A stretch of DNA of 64,000 nt from DAIOEK01 sp963721445 (GTDB taxonomy: Bacteria > Chloroflexota > Anaerolineae > Anaerolineales > Anaerolineaceae), in contig CAVRIZ010000005.1 in the NCBI GenBank assembly GCA_963721445.1, forward strand, positions 1,674,001 through 1,738,000, in the 5' to 3' direction. Below the pieces are notes generated by a model. It saw nothing but the letters and a program-made list of their open reading frames with translations. It searched no databases and had not been told where the DNA came from. The translations under genes were made by a program, and so were the position numbers. Position 1 is the stretch's first letter, and every line of letters starts with the position of its first letter. Of the stretch, positions 52,583 to 60,887 are shown piece after piece.

Positions 52583-53221
52583 ATGTTCGATAGCATTTTC
52601 AACCGCAAAAAAGAAGAAGATCGGATCCGGAACGAAGGTCGTTTACCACCCGGACAATCGCTCACGCAGAAATTTCCTGTCCTACATTATGGACCGGTGC
52701 CTATGTTTAATCCCGCGACCTGGGACTTCCGTGTCTGGGGTGAGGTCGAATCCGACCAGCGCTGGTCATGGGATCAATTCAACCAGTTGCCTCGGACAAA
52801 ACTGGTAATGGATATCCATTGTGTGACCCGCTGGAGTAAAGTGGATACACTCTGGGAAGGTGTATCGATCAAAACGCTGGTTGACCAGGGTCTTATCAAA
52901 CCGCTGCCCACTTCCCGGTATGTGATGCAGCACGCGGAATATGGATTTACCACAAACCTACCGATCGAGGTGGTGCTGGCTGATAACTTCCTGATGGCAA
53001 CCCACTATGACGGAGAACCAATTTCCCCGGATCACGGGTACCCGTTGCGGGGCGTGGTCGGTGCGCGGATCACAGAAAAAGATCGAATCGTCCCCTACTT
53101 TTGGAAGGGAGCTAAATGGCTGCGGGGATTGGAATTTATGAAAAACGACCGGCGAGGCTTTTGGGAGCAGGCCGGTTATCACAACAATGCAGATGTGTGG
53201 GATGAGGAACGCTTCGGGTAA
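52583..53221 (+). CDS. sulfite oxidase-like molybdopterin-dependent protein
   Basis: A 212-residue protein made of the oxidoreductase molybdopterin-binding domain alone (SUOX/MsrP-YedY family). The Moco-ligating cysteine is in VMDIHCVTRWSKVDTLWEGV; other marks are YGFTTNLPIEVV, EPISPDHGYPLRGVVG and KWLRGLEF. There is no signal peptide or Tat motif, so it should stay in the cytoplasm, and it lacks the dimerisation domain of true sulfite oxidases. CAGGAGA precedes ATG 52583. The substrate is unknown. Confidence 0.87.
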   Translation: MFDSIFNRKKEEDRIRNEGRLPPGQSLTQKFPVLHYGPVPMFNPATWDFRVWGEVESDQRWSWDQFNQLPRTKLVMDIHCVTRWSKVDTLWEGVSIKTLVDQGLIKPLPTSRYVMQHAEYGFTTNLPIEVVLADNFLMATHYDGEPISPDHGYPLRGVVGARITEKDRIVPYFWKGAKWLRGLEFMKNDRRGFWEQAGYHNNADVWDEERFG

Positions 53222-53224
53222 AGA

Positions 53225-54004
53225 CTAGTGAGGACGTTTGGGCCGCAGGAAATAAAATGCGACGCCGATCCCGCCCAGTATAAAGACCCCGCCTAGGATG
53301 CCTAAGACTGGATTTCTTCCGCCTTCAGATGGTGAGATCGGTGATGCCTGGCTGTTCAATTGGGCACCGAAGTTCATGGTGGATACTTCACCTGCCAGCA
53401 ATTTGAGGGGTGAGTTCAGGCTAGTGGTCGGATTATATCCTTCAGGAACAGCCACACTCACATTGTAGTTTCCTTCGGGAAGTTCATTGAAACAAACCGC
53501 ATTTTCACCGGCAAGTGTGTCTTCTGTCTGGTTGATCTGTCCCGCCTGGTCTACCAGGGATACCGCACCATCTGCAATGAGAGGCTCGGTCTCCTGGCGT
53601 ACTGAATCACCATTGAGATCGTCAAAGAGGGCAACACAAACCTGACCATATCCTTTCACCGCAGGGGTGAGGATGTTCGGAGTGGCGGTGGCATCAGAGA
53701 CAGGTGGAATGGGGGTGGCTGTCACCACGCCCAGAAGTATTTTCTGCCCTTCCTGAACGACATCGTCTGGGGTGGTATTGTTCAGCAGGTAAAGCTGACT
53801 TTCCGAGACGCCTGTTTTGACTGAAATGATCCACCACGAATCACCCGGCTGGGCGATGTAAATGATCCGGCCATCGGGCTGCGCGGTTGGGGTGGGGAGA
53901 GCAGATTGTGAATCGGGCGCTGCCGACACAGGGAGTGTCAGTAACAATCCGCCGGTGAGGATGATCAATACAAGCAAGGGTAGGATCAGCTTGATGTTTT
54001 TCAT
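53225..54004 (-). CDS. LysM-domain surface protein with SdrD-B-like domain
   Basis: A 259-residue exported protein. Signal peptide or anchor (LILPLLVLIILTGGLLLTLP), a threonine/proline-rich linker, a LysM domain at about 47-92 (IYIAQPGDSWWIISVKTGV, VQEGQKILLG), a second Pro/Thr linker, an SdrD-B/Cna-B-like beta domain at about 118-215 (VALFDDLNGDSVRQETEPLI, LPEGNYNVSVAVPEGY), and a C-terminal span followed by RPKRPH. LysM binds peptidoglycan or related glycans, so it likely sits at the envelope. It converges on the molybdoprotein gene with three bases between stops. Confidence 0.83.
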   Translation of the reverse strand: MKNIKLILPLLVLIILTGGLLLTLPVSAAPDSQSALPTPTAQPDGRIIYIAQPGDSWWIISVKTGVSESQLYLLNNTTPDDVVQEGQKILLGVVTATPIPPVSDATATPNILTPAVKGYGQVCVALFDDLNGDSVRQETEPLIADGAVSLVDQAGQINQTEDTLAGENAVCFNELPEGNYNVSVAVPEGYNPTTSLNSPLKLLAGEVSTMNFGAQLNSQASPISPSEGGRNPVLGILGGVFILGGIGVAFYFLRPKRPH

Positions 54005-54057
54005 AGTGTCTTAGCAGGATTATAACATTGAAAGAGAAAGAAATGACCTCTCCCTAG

Positions 54058-54079
54058 CCCTCCCCTCACCAGGGGAGGG
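54058..54079. repeat. C/G-rich intergenic hairpin
   Basis: CCCTCCCCT (54058-54066), loop CACC, AGGGGAGGG (54071-54079), followed by AAAAATTT. On the minus strand it has the shape of a terminator with T run but lies upstream of the LysM gene, so it is more like a dispersed hairpin repeat of the CCCTCACC type than a functional terminator. Confidence 0.55.
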
Positions 54080-54155
54080 AAAAATTTACCACGACTCTCA
54101 AAACATCTGCGTACCGGATAGGACTGAAAAGTCAGGAATATGTTTCACTCTGGAT

Positions 54156-54185
54156 TTGACCCGCGGATGCGAATTAAGGTATCAT
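54156..54185 (+). promoter_or_regulatory. promoter of coaX
   Basis: TTGACC (54156-54161), 18-base spacer, TATCAT (54180-54185), 31 bases before ATG 54217. Confidence 0.65.
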
Positions 54186-54216
54186 CTAGAAAACAAAATT
54201 TTCACGGAGAAAACCC

Positions 54217-54993
54217 ATGCTCCTGTGTATTGACATCGGAAACACCAATATCAAACTTGGATTATTCAATGGCGATGCGCTGTGTTGTTCTTGGCGAATC
54301 AACACCGACCGGGATGACCTGGCAGATGAATACGCCATGCTGTTGCTGGATCTATTTGCCACTTCCGATGTGGAGCCATCTCATGTGACGGGCTGCGCCA
54401 TCTCGTCCGTAGTCCCCAGCCTGACCCAGGAATTCATCGATCTGTGCCTGCGCTATTTTCACCTGACGCCGGTAATTCCAGGACCAGGAAGCATCACTGG
54501 AATTAAAGTGAACACCGATAACCCATCCGAGGTCGGTATGGATCTGGTGATGAATGCGTTGGCTGCCAGACATATCTATGGTGCGCCGGTCATTATTGTT
54601 GGTCTGGGAACGGCCACCACCTTTACGGCGGTTTCGGCTGCAGGTGACGTGGAAGGGGTGGCAATCGCTCCTGGAATCCTGACGAGCGCAAACTCCCTTT
54701 TTTCCGCCACATCGACCCTCCCCCGGGTTGCTTTGACTCACCCCACCACATCTATCGGGAAAAATACCGTGGAATCACTCCAGGCCGGGATGGTGTATGG
54801 CTTCTCCGCCTTGATCGAGGGACTGGTTGCACGGATGAAAGAGGAGCTGGGTGGGGAAGCCCATGTGATTGCCACCGGCGGACTGGCGCCTATCATCGCC
54901 TCAGAGACCAGAGTAATTGAACACGTGGAACCGAACCTGGCTCTGATCGGGTTGAAAATGATGTATGAGATGATTTTGGCGAATTTGAGTTGA
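54217..54993 (+). CDS. coaX: type III pantothenate kinase
   Basis: A 258-residue ASKHA-fold kinase that phosphorylates pantothenate, the first step of coenzyme A synthesis. Motifs in order: MLLCIDIGNTNIKLGLF (phosphate-binding), DNPSEVGMDLVMNALAA (pantothenate site), VGLGTATTFTAV (second phosphate loop) and VIATGGLAPIIA. The length is normal for CoaX. CACGGAGAAAACCC precedes the ATG. It has its own promoter and ends in a hairpin shared with the convergent AOR gene. Confidence 0.94.
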   Translation: MLLCIDIGNTNIKLGLFNGDALCCSWRINTDRDDLADEYAMLLLDLFATSDVEPSHVTGCAISSVVPSLTQEFIDLCLRYFHLTPVIPGPGSITGIKVNTDNPSEVGMDLVMNALAARHIYGAPVIIVGLGTATTFTAVSAAGDVEGVAIAPGILTSANSLFSATSTLPRVALTHPTTSIGKNTVESLQAGMVYGFSALIEGLVARMKEELGGEAHVIATGGLAPIIASETRVIEHVEPNLALIGLKMMYEMILANLS

Positions 54994-55073
54994 GGGTGAA
55001 GCATTCAGAAAATAGAAACCAGAGATCGGAGATCAGAAATCAGCAACTGGTAACTGGTAGGGATAATAAATAT

Positions 55074-55107
55074 AAGAAGTAGTAACTGGGAACTGTTACT
55101 ACTTCTT
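55074..55107. terminator. bidirectional terminator between coaX and AOR
   Basis: Perfect 13-base stem AAGAAGTAGTAAC (55074-55086) with its complement (55095-55107), eight-base loop, followed by ATTTTA. It lies between two convergent stops. Confidence 0.85.
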
Positions 55108-55110
55108 ATT

Positions 55111-57108
55111 TTAATGCTCGGGTGTCAGCAGGGAGTCCAACCTCAAGGCAGAGATGGTTTCGGGCAGGGGCGCGCCGGTCTGCTCGTCCCAGCCGAAATG
55201 CTTCCAGTGCAGACTCATCATCTCATCGATGGGTATGGTTTTCCCCTTCAATGGTCCGCGCTTCAGAGGTGGTTCTCCGGCCATCCTCCGGCTCAACCGG
55301 TACGTTTTTGGATTTACTCCGTGCTTGATATTAAACATCTGACGCAGGGTCTGGATGCGCTTGCCAATATCCATATACTCATCCGGGGATTTCTCCCACC
55401 CGGTAGCCGCATTAAGCCATTCAAATAGCTTCCAATGATCCACCCCCTGGATCATCGCGAAGATGCAGCCCCCAGCGCCATCCACCAATTCCTTATAACA
55501 GGAATTAGCCACCGTCTTGAGCGCCACTTCGTCTGAAGGGATATATTCTTCGGCTTTATCGATGTACCGACCTTTCGGCGCCCAGCTTACTTTATCCCAC
55601 AAGTGCATTACGTTGTAATACTGTCCGGTCCCGATGGTATGCCGCCCCGGGGTAGGATCTGCGCTGAAATGCAATCCCAGGATAGGGTCCATGCGTGAAT
55701 CATGCATGCCGGGTTCCTGCCCGCCGGTATGGACTGCGAAATCCGCGTCAGAAATACCCAATCGTTGCGCAGCCACTTTCACCCCATCCGCCAGCAGATC
55801 GCCAATCCCTACTCGGGCGATCATTTGTTTAACCATTGCCACTATCGCCGGGCTGTTGCCCCAGGACAATTCCAATCCACCGGTCATTTCCCTGGTAATA
55901 ATCCCTTTTTCGAAACACTCCATGGCAAATGCCACTGTCGCTCCGGTCGAGATGCTATCCATCCCAGCCCGGTTGAGCAGTTCGTTAATGTAAATGATCG
56001 AATCGAGATCGTTATTGAGCGTCAATCCACCAAAAGCACAGGAAGTCTCGTATTCCGGTTTGTGCGTATGGCTGAATTCGCCGCCATTGATGTTTTTCAT
56101 GTTGATGATACCGCCGCAACCGATCACGCAGGAATAACAGTTGTATTTTTTCTCTTCCCGTTCCAGTATCCGGTCGGGGTTTAACGAGCGGAAACGGAAG
56201 TAATTGAAATCATGGGAGGAGCCGCCCCAATTTTTGATGGGCGAATCGCCGTTGGGAATGCCCATCGTGGTATTGAAGATCGTGCCCCATTTTTTGAACA
56301 GTGCTGCAGTGGCGATGCCATCGAGGGGAGCATATCCTTTCATCTTCCCGGTCAGATACCCGCCTATCGGAAGCATACTTCCACGAAAAGCGCCAGGCAG
56401 ATTCATCTTACGGATCTTGCCTGTCAATTCCTTACTGATCGCGATCATGGCGGCGGGATCATGACAGGTGATCTTCTGGGAGCCAGCCAGAACGATTCCC
56501 TTCAAGCGTTTGGATCCCATCACAGCACCGACACCGGATCGGGCTGCGATCCGCCCGCCATCATTGCAGATCCCTGAGATGAGCGAAAGCTTTTCACCGG
56601 CGGTACCAATGACCGCTGCGACTGGCTTCCGTTTCCCTTGGTTTTCGCTGATCAAGCTCTGCTCGGATTCGACCGCATCCATTCCCCACAGGTGCGCGGC
56701 GGTTTTAATTTGAGCGCCATCATCATCGACCAATAGATACACAGGCTCGGGGGAAATCCCAGTGAAAAAGATGCCGTCGTACCCGCACATCTTAATGGCG
56801 GGCGAGAGATTTCCCCCGCAATTCGCGTCGCCCCACCCACCTGTAAGCGGAGATTTGCAGACAGCCAGCCAACGACCCGTGATGACGCTGCCCGTGCCGG
56901 TCAGCATCCCGCTGACGAAACCGAGAACGTTCTCCGGACCAAGAGGATCAGTACCAGCAGGGATGGTATTGTAGAGCACGAACGCACCAAGCCCCACTCC
57001 CGACAGGAGATGTTCATATACCTCATCAGGGATTTGCTGCTCACGGGTTTCTGCTGTGGATAGATTGACAAAGAGGATCTTACCGGTATAGCCATGCGGC
57101 ATGGTCAT
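55111..57108 (-). CDS. aor: aldehyde:ferredoxin oxidoreductase family protein
   Basis: A 665-residue tungsten-pterin enzyme of the AOR family, oxidising aldehydes to acids (or the reverse) with ferredoxin in the cytoplasm. N-terminal domain GYTGKILFVNLSTAETREQQ and the pterin-binding SPLTGGWGDANCGGNLSPAI are typical. [4Fe-4S] ligands are C324-x2-C327-x3-C331 (NCYSCVIGCGG) and probably C548. EPGMHDSRMDPILGLHFSAD is the second pterin segment. It lies 20 bases after a MoaD-like gene, so the two are co-expressed. It implies an anaerobic, tungsten-using host. Confidence 0.92.
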   Translation of the reverse strand: MTMPHGYTGKILFVNLSTAETREQQIPDEVYEHLLSGVGLGAFVLYNTIPAGTDPLGPENVLGFVSGMLTGTGSVITGRWLAVCKSPLTGGWGDANCGGNLSPAIKMCGYDGIFFTGISPEPVYLLVDDDGAQIKTAAHLWGMDAVESEQSLISENQGKRKPVAAVIGTAGEKLSLISGICNDGGRIAARSGVGAVMGSKRLKGIVLAGSQKITCHDPAAMIAISKELTGKIRKMNLPGAFRGSMLPIGGYLTGKMKGYAPLDGIATAALFKKWGTIFNTTMGIPNGDSPIKNWGGSSHDFNYFRFRSLNPDRILEREEKKYNCYSCVIGCGGIINMKNINGGEFSHTHKPEYETSCAFGGLTLNNDLDSIIYINELLNRAGMDSISTGATVAFAMECFEKGIITREMTGGLELSWGNSPAIVAMVKQMIARVGIGDLLADGVKVAAQRLGISDADFAVHTGGQEPGMHDSRMDPILGLHFSADPTPGRHTIGTGQYYNVMHLWDKVSWAPKGRYIDKAEEYIPSDEVALKTVANSCYKELVDGAGGCIFAMIQGVDHWKLFEWLNAATGWEKSPDEYMDIGKRIQTLRQMFNIKHGVNPKTYRLSRRMAGEPPLKRGPLKGKTIPIDEMMSLHWKHFGWDEQTGAPLPETISALRLDSLLTPEH

Positions 57109-57128
57109 AGTGGTTTACCTTCGCGGTA

Positions 57129-57367
57129 TTATCCGCCTGAAATGGGGAAAATAAAGCTGACAGTATCGCCATCTTTCAACGAGTGGTGACGGGACCGTGG
57201 TCATAATTAACGGTGCAGATCATCACGGGTTGAGCGATCAGGGGAATTTTGAGCAGCGCATATACATCACGCAGGGTGGCGCCATCCGGCAGGTGCATGA
57301 ATCCAAACTCATCCATGGCATGATGGTTGACAAATGCAGGCGCGTAGACTTTGACTTTGATGGTCAT
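57129..57367 (-). CDS. MoaD/ThiS-like sulfur carrier (frameshifted near its end)
   Basis: A small ubiquitin-fold protein directly upstream of the AOR gene. The first 63 residues are readable (MTIKVKVYAPAFVNHH, LPDGATLRDVYALLKI) and then a stop occurs at TGA 57178-57176. One added base near 57180 continues as LKDGDTVSFIFPISGG and a TAA at 57131-57129, i.e. the canonical double-glycine C-terminus whose thiocarboxylate donates sulfur to molybdopterin. AOR-linked MoaD copies probably supply the tungsten cofactor. The intact gene would be about 79 codons. Confidence 0.8.
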
Positions 57368-57604
57368 ATTGATTTGAGGTTGAAAGTCTTTTTCGGTACT
57401 TCACTGCTGAAATGCCGCTTCGGTGATATCCCCCGCGATGATCCTGCTCTTGGATGATATCTGTGGCTGACTAATTATACCTATTCCTGTCAGATTCGTA
57501 AGAATACAAGTTTTAATGAAAAATACAATGCAAACCCACTGAGGAATCCGTGATGGTTATATCAAGCTTTGATTGGTAAGGATATATGGAGGCTTACGAC
57601 AGCT

Positions 57605-59638
57605 TCACGGGAGACAGGTGAACTTCACGCGCATTGCATTCAGGAACTGACTCTGAGAAAGCGATAATTGCGGGTCATCCAATAATGGGATAAACCGGCA
57701 GGCATTTTCTCTGGTGCTGGCACGATGCTCGGCGTACTTGTCCATCAGCGCAGTCGCGCTGGATATGTCATCCAGTCGAAAATCCGCTTCGACAAATGTA
57801 AACCACTCGGTCGGGTCTTTAGGGCGCAGGCCGGCTTTCAGCGCCTGTTGAGCCAGTTCAGATACCCTTTCCCAATCTGTTCCTTGGCGTGCCAGTTGCG
57901 CCTGCTGATAGTAGAAACACCAGGTCTGCTTTGGTTCTTTACCGAGTACTTCAACCGGCCAGATGGGGGATTTGGCGGAGGTCTGGATTCGACCGAGATC
58001 CGATAGCAGCGCAGCCTGGGTTAGACTGGGCGGGATCTGGATCATACCTGATGCGATCCTGTCGGACGGATCCAACCATTTGATGCAGCCTACCTCGGGA
58101 TAGTAAAAGACGATGCTGTCGGTGGTATTGCCGTTGAATTCGGCGGTGCGGTAATTGATCTTGATCGCCTGCCCCGGATTTAGGCTGGGCAATTGCTGCG
58201 ATTCGAGCCGGATATCCGAATACAAAATGATCAGTGGCAGCTGATGGCTGGTCAGTTCTGGCGCGTAGACCCAGTTGAGCGCGGCGGATAAACCCATATC
58301 GCTCTCGTGCGGAATGGCGGGAATCTTGTCGGTGAGCAGGATCGTTCCCGGCTCGATCGCCGGCGCCCTCCAAACCAACTGTGCCAGGAAATCCTTCTGA
58401 TTTTCGGCGTCTTTCTGGTAGTTTTTGGCATACAGAAATTGGGTGCAGATGGCGAGCGCCACCAGCAGGCTGACAAAAAAGACCTTGGTCTTTCCGGATT
58501 TGATGATGAGCTCCAGCACGCCAACCATCAGAAGACTGGCTCCGAGCATGATCGAGAGGAAGAACCGGTCGTAATCGTATTTCACCAGGAAAGGCAAGCC
58601 CGCCACCCAGGACGGCAGCCTTCCGACCAGGATCGCGACTATGCCCAACGCGATCGCCTGAAAAGTCCAGCGATTATCGTCTTCGTTCTCGTGCGCGAAA
58701 TCCACGAGCAGCCTGAACGCGCCAACCAGTAAGAATCCCAGGATTAATATACCCAGCCCCGTTAGGAAGATGGATCCACCGGCAGGCAAGCGGAAGAGAT
58801 TGAAGACCTGATTCCAGGCGTACAGACTGGCGGTGATGATGGTTTGGATCGCTTCGGTCAATAAAGTGCCAATCACCTGGATTGGTTTTCCATTGAATGC
58901 CTGAACGCCCTCCATTCCGTAGGACTGATACTGCCCCGAGCGATAAAAACTGAATAACCAGGCTCCGTTTACGAGCCACACGAGGACGTACGGTAACCAG
59001 AGCAGGAGCGATCTTTTCAAACGCAGGAAGAAGGAGCCTGGCTCAGTGAGGATGAGGATCACCCCCAGCCGGATCACTTCAAAACCAACGAAGTACTCGG
59101 TGGTGAATAGTCCGATCACCTGGAGAAGCAGGGCGAGGATCGTGTTCCATCGCCGGGCGGATGGATTTCGGATCGCGCGCGCCGTCAGCCCGATGGAGAA
59201 CAGGTAGGCGATGAGCGGGATCAACTCCTGGTTGGTATGGGTCAGCGCCACCCATTGCTGGCTGTATCCGGGGTAAACCAGGAAGATGAGGGTGACCGCC
59301 AGGATCTGATTCTTGTGATTGGGCCAGATCTGCAGCAGCATCCACCAGCAGGCAAAGGCGGTGGTGAAGCGGATTACCAATCCGAACAACTGCCAGAGGA
59401 GCGGGACACTGTCGAACAGGGTGGTGGTCAGGAAGAAGATCGGACCCAGGAAGGGGCGGTACGCGGAGAAGGCTTTGATCAGTTCCGCCGGACCGTAGAA
59501 ATGAGAGAGGAAGGCGAACGCCCAATCATCCCAGTAGAAGCCAAGGCGCGTGAGGACAAGCCCATAACTGAGCAGGGTGACGAGGGCAAGCAGGACGGGC
59601 ACGGTGCGGTCGGTGAGGTGGAGGGTGAGTTTTTTCAT
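57605..59638 (-). CDS. GT-C fold membrane glycosyltransferase-like protein
   Basis: A 677-residue protein with about eleven spans in its first 400 residues and a mixed soluble tail. After span 1 comes the acidic loop GFYWDDWAFAFLSHFYGP, the DD-type catalytic loop of GT-C glycosyltransferases, then SAYRPFLGPIFF. A C-terminal 280-residue part contains tetratricopeptide-like helices (YYQQAQLARQGTDWERVSEL). The donor is probably a polyprenyl-phosphate sugar and the acceptor is unknown. The gene appears richer in G+C than the island that follows. Single-gene unit. Confidence 0.75.
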   Translation of the reverse strand: MKKLTLHLTDRTVPVLLALVTLLSYGLVLTRLGFYWDDWAFAFLSHFYGPAELIKAFSAYRPFLGPIFFLTTTLFDSVPLLWQLFGLVIRFTTAFACWWMLLQIWPNHKNQILAVTLIFLVYPGYSQQWVALTHTNQELIPLIAYLFSIGLTARAIRNPSARRWNTILALLLQVIGLFTTEYFVGFEVIRLGVILILTEPGSFFLRLKRSLLLWLPYVLVWLVNGAWLFSFYRSGQYQSYGMEGVQAFNGKPIQVIGTLLTEAIQTIITASLYAWNQVFNLFRLPAGGSIFLTGLGILILGFLLVGAFRLLVDFAHENEDDNRWTFQAIALGIVAILVGRLPSWVAGLPFLVKYDYDRFFLSIMLGASLLMVGVLELIIKSGKTKVFFVSLLVALAICTQFLYAKNYQKDAENQKDFLAQLVWRAPAIEPGTILLTDKIPAIPHESDMGLSAALNWVYAPELTSHQLPLIILYSDIRLESQQLPSLNPGQAIKINYRTAEFNGNTTDSIVFYYPEVGCIKWLDPSDRIASGMIQIPPSLTQAALLSDLGRIQTSAKSPIWPVEVLGKEPKQTWCFYYQQAQLARQGTDWERVSELAQQALKAGLRPKDPTEWFTFVEADFRLDDISSATALMDKYAEHRASTRENACRFIPLLDDPQLSLSQSQFLNAMRVKFTCLP

Positions 59639-59712
59639 TTCCCGGGATTCCCCATAGGTGGCAGGTGTTGAGGTAATTATAGCGGAGTTTGTTTGGTGAG
59701 AAAATGTGGGTA

Positions 59713-59741
59713 TTGAATAAAAAGCTTGTTTCGGATATAAT
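59713..59741 (+). promoter_or_regulatory. promoter of the winged-helix gene
   Basis: TTGAAT (59713-59718), 17-base spacer, TATAAT (59736-59741). Confidence 0.75.
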
Positions 59742-59777
59742 ACCTAATAAATAGGTTATATAACCTAATAAATAGGT
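59742..59777 (+). promoter_or_regulatory. double operator, near-palindrome of 36 bases
   Basis: ACCTAATAAATAGGT occurs at 59742-59756 and again at 59763-59777, 21 bases apart (two helical turns). Each copy is itself an inverted repeat (ACCTA/TAGGT), and GGTTATATAACC in the middle is a perfect palindrome. It starts directly after the -10 element and ends six bases before the ATG, so the second copy also contains the only AGGT ribosome site. This placement suggests autorepression. Confidence 0.75.
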
Positions 59778-59782
59778 AGATT

Positions 59783-60127
59783 ATGTTAGAAGAATTATTT
59801 GGTTCCAAAAGCAGTGAACGGATTTTGACCTTCCTGGCTGCCCGTGAAGATGGGTACGCGGCGGAGATTGCCCGATTCTTTGACTTGAATTTGTACGCCA
59901 CCCAGTTGAAACTGGAAAAACTGGAGGAAGGGGCGATCCTGGTCAGCACCTACAAGGGGCGGACGCGGCTTTTCCAGTTCAACCCGCGCTACCCCTTCTT
60001 GAAAGAGTTGAAGAGCCTATTGGAGAAATCGATCACATTCTATCCCCGGAGAGCACGGGAAGATTTGCTGATGAACCGGCGCCGTCCGCGGAGGAAAGGA
60101 AAAGAAATAATCAGCCAAAGTAAATGA
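59783..60127 (+). CDS. winged-helix transcriptional regulator
   Basis: A 114-residue winged-helix protein of the ArsR-like group that is often found beside MNT-type nucleotidyltransferases. LFGSKSSERILTFLAAREDG, YAAEIARFFDLN and LEKLEEGAILVSTYKGRTRLF form helix-turn-helix and wing; FNPRYPFLKELKSLLEK is the C-terminal dimer helix, followed by a basic tail (MNRRRPRRKGKE). No nucleotidyltransferase follows; instead the tRNA repeat region starts about 45 bases later. It probably binds the two operator copies in its own promoter. Confidence 0.85.
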   Translation: MLEELFGSKSSERILTFLAAREDGYAAEIARFFDLNLYATQLKLEKLEEGAILVSTYKGRTRLFQFNPRYPFLKELKSLLEKSITFYPRRAREDLLMNRRRPRRKGKEIISQSK

Positions 60128-60147
60128 TCCCAGTGAATTGCCTATGA

Positions 60148-60366
60148 TATAATTTCAAAAGCTCTCTATGAGAGGGCCCGTAGCTCGAGTGGTCGAAGAC
60201 ACCCGCCAGGGTGTCGTAGATGCCCGAGGGTACCGAAGGTGCCCGACAGGGTACAGAGCGCAAAAGCGAAATAACTGCCCTAAGAAATTAGGGCCCGTAG
60301 CTCGTGTGGCCGAAGGTGCCCGAAAGGGTACAGCGCGCGCGAGCGAGAAAATTGCCCTTTTCAGAA
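60148..60366 (+). repeat. two tRNA 5'-half pseudo-copies with hairpins inserted in the D-loop
   Basis: A TATAAT (60148-60153) precedes the block. GGGCCCGTAGCTC, the first bases of the true tRNA at 60367, occurs at 60174 and 60291. In each pseudo-copy the D-loop is replaced by hairpins and then GAGCG or GCGCG: stems at 60198-60215 (loop GCCA), 60239-60254 (loop GACA) and 60316-60331 (loop GAAA). Each copy ends in GCCCT, which could pair with the AGGGC at its start. Anticodon and T arms are missing, so these are not tRNAs. Confidence 0.8.
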
Positions 60367-60438
60367 GGGCCCGTAGCTCAGTGGCAGAGCGCGCGGCTCA
60401 TAACCGCTTGGTCGTAGGTTCGACCCCTACCGGGCCCA
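60367..60438 (+). tRNA. tRNA with CAU anticodon (Ile2 or Met)
   Basis: A 72-base cloverleaf without encoded CCA: acceptor GGGCCCG/CGGGCCC, D arm GCTC-GAGC with a seven-base loop, anticodon loop CTCATAA, T arm GTAGG-TTCGACC-CCTAC, discriminator A. The variable region TTGGTC resembles the lysidine-modified tRNA-Ile2 of E. coli more than elongator tRNA-Met, and the first anticodon-stem pair is mismatched (C-T). The only complete tRNA in the window. Confidence 0.85.
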
Positions 60439-60439
60439 C
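60405..60439 (+). repeat. 35-base direct repeat, left copy (attachment-site-like)
   Basis: The 3' end of the tRNA, from the anticodon stem through the T arm to the discriminator. Identical in all 35 bases to 62637-62671. Confidence 0.9.
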
Positions 60440-60478
60440 AGATTTTCCCCAAAAATACTGGTATACAAATATTAAAAT

Positions 60479-60887
60479 TGGTCGTAGTCTCCGAAGGGAG
60501 GGCTGGTATTCGATCTCTTCCGAGCCCACAGAAGTAGTGGGAAATGGAAATCACATACCCGATTATTGGTAACAAAGTGCGGCTCACCGCTTACCGTAGT
60601 AAGCGTAGCGAACGAAGGTCCCCGAATGGGGAGAGTAGGTCCCCAGAAGGGGGTGATATTCGATCCCTACCGGGCCCACAAAATCACATAAAATTTCTGA
60701 TATATAATGATTAATAGTTGTTTGTAAGGCCACTGAATTAAGCGATATTCGACACTTACCACGCTACTATCTTTTACCATTATCGGGGGGTTACAGGTAT
60801 ATATTCCTCGATATCAATCTAAGTCTGATGGGTGTTTACCCACCAACATTCAACATGCATCGTTAATAACATGAAGGGGAGGAAATC
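60479..60887 (+). repeat. array of degenerate tRNA 3'-half copies, left block
   Basis: Copies of the tRNA T arm and 3' acceptor recur at 60479-60530, 60577-60680 and, faintly, 60747-60768. The first two have hairpins inserted where the variable loop would be (60489-60500, loop GAAG; 60619-60632, loop GAAT; 60641-60652, loop AGAA). A conserved tail around TTATCGGGGGGTTACAGGTA (60774-60822) precedes the PH-domain gene. A related block lies at 62717-62964. Confidence 0.75.

Noticed and set aside
54058..54079. Terminator of the LysM gene
   Set aside because: The LysM gene is read on the minus strand and starts at 54004, so this hairpin lies upstream of it, not after it.
60168..60572. 134-codon open frame across the tRNA region
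   Set aside because: It is a translation of tRNA and tRNA-derived hairpin repeats (it reads through the tRNA as SSVAERAAHNRLVVG, a well-known false product).
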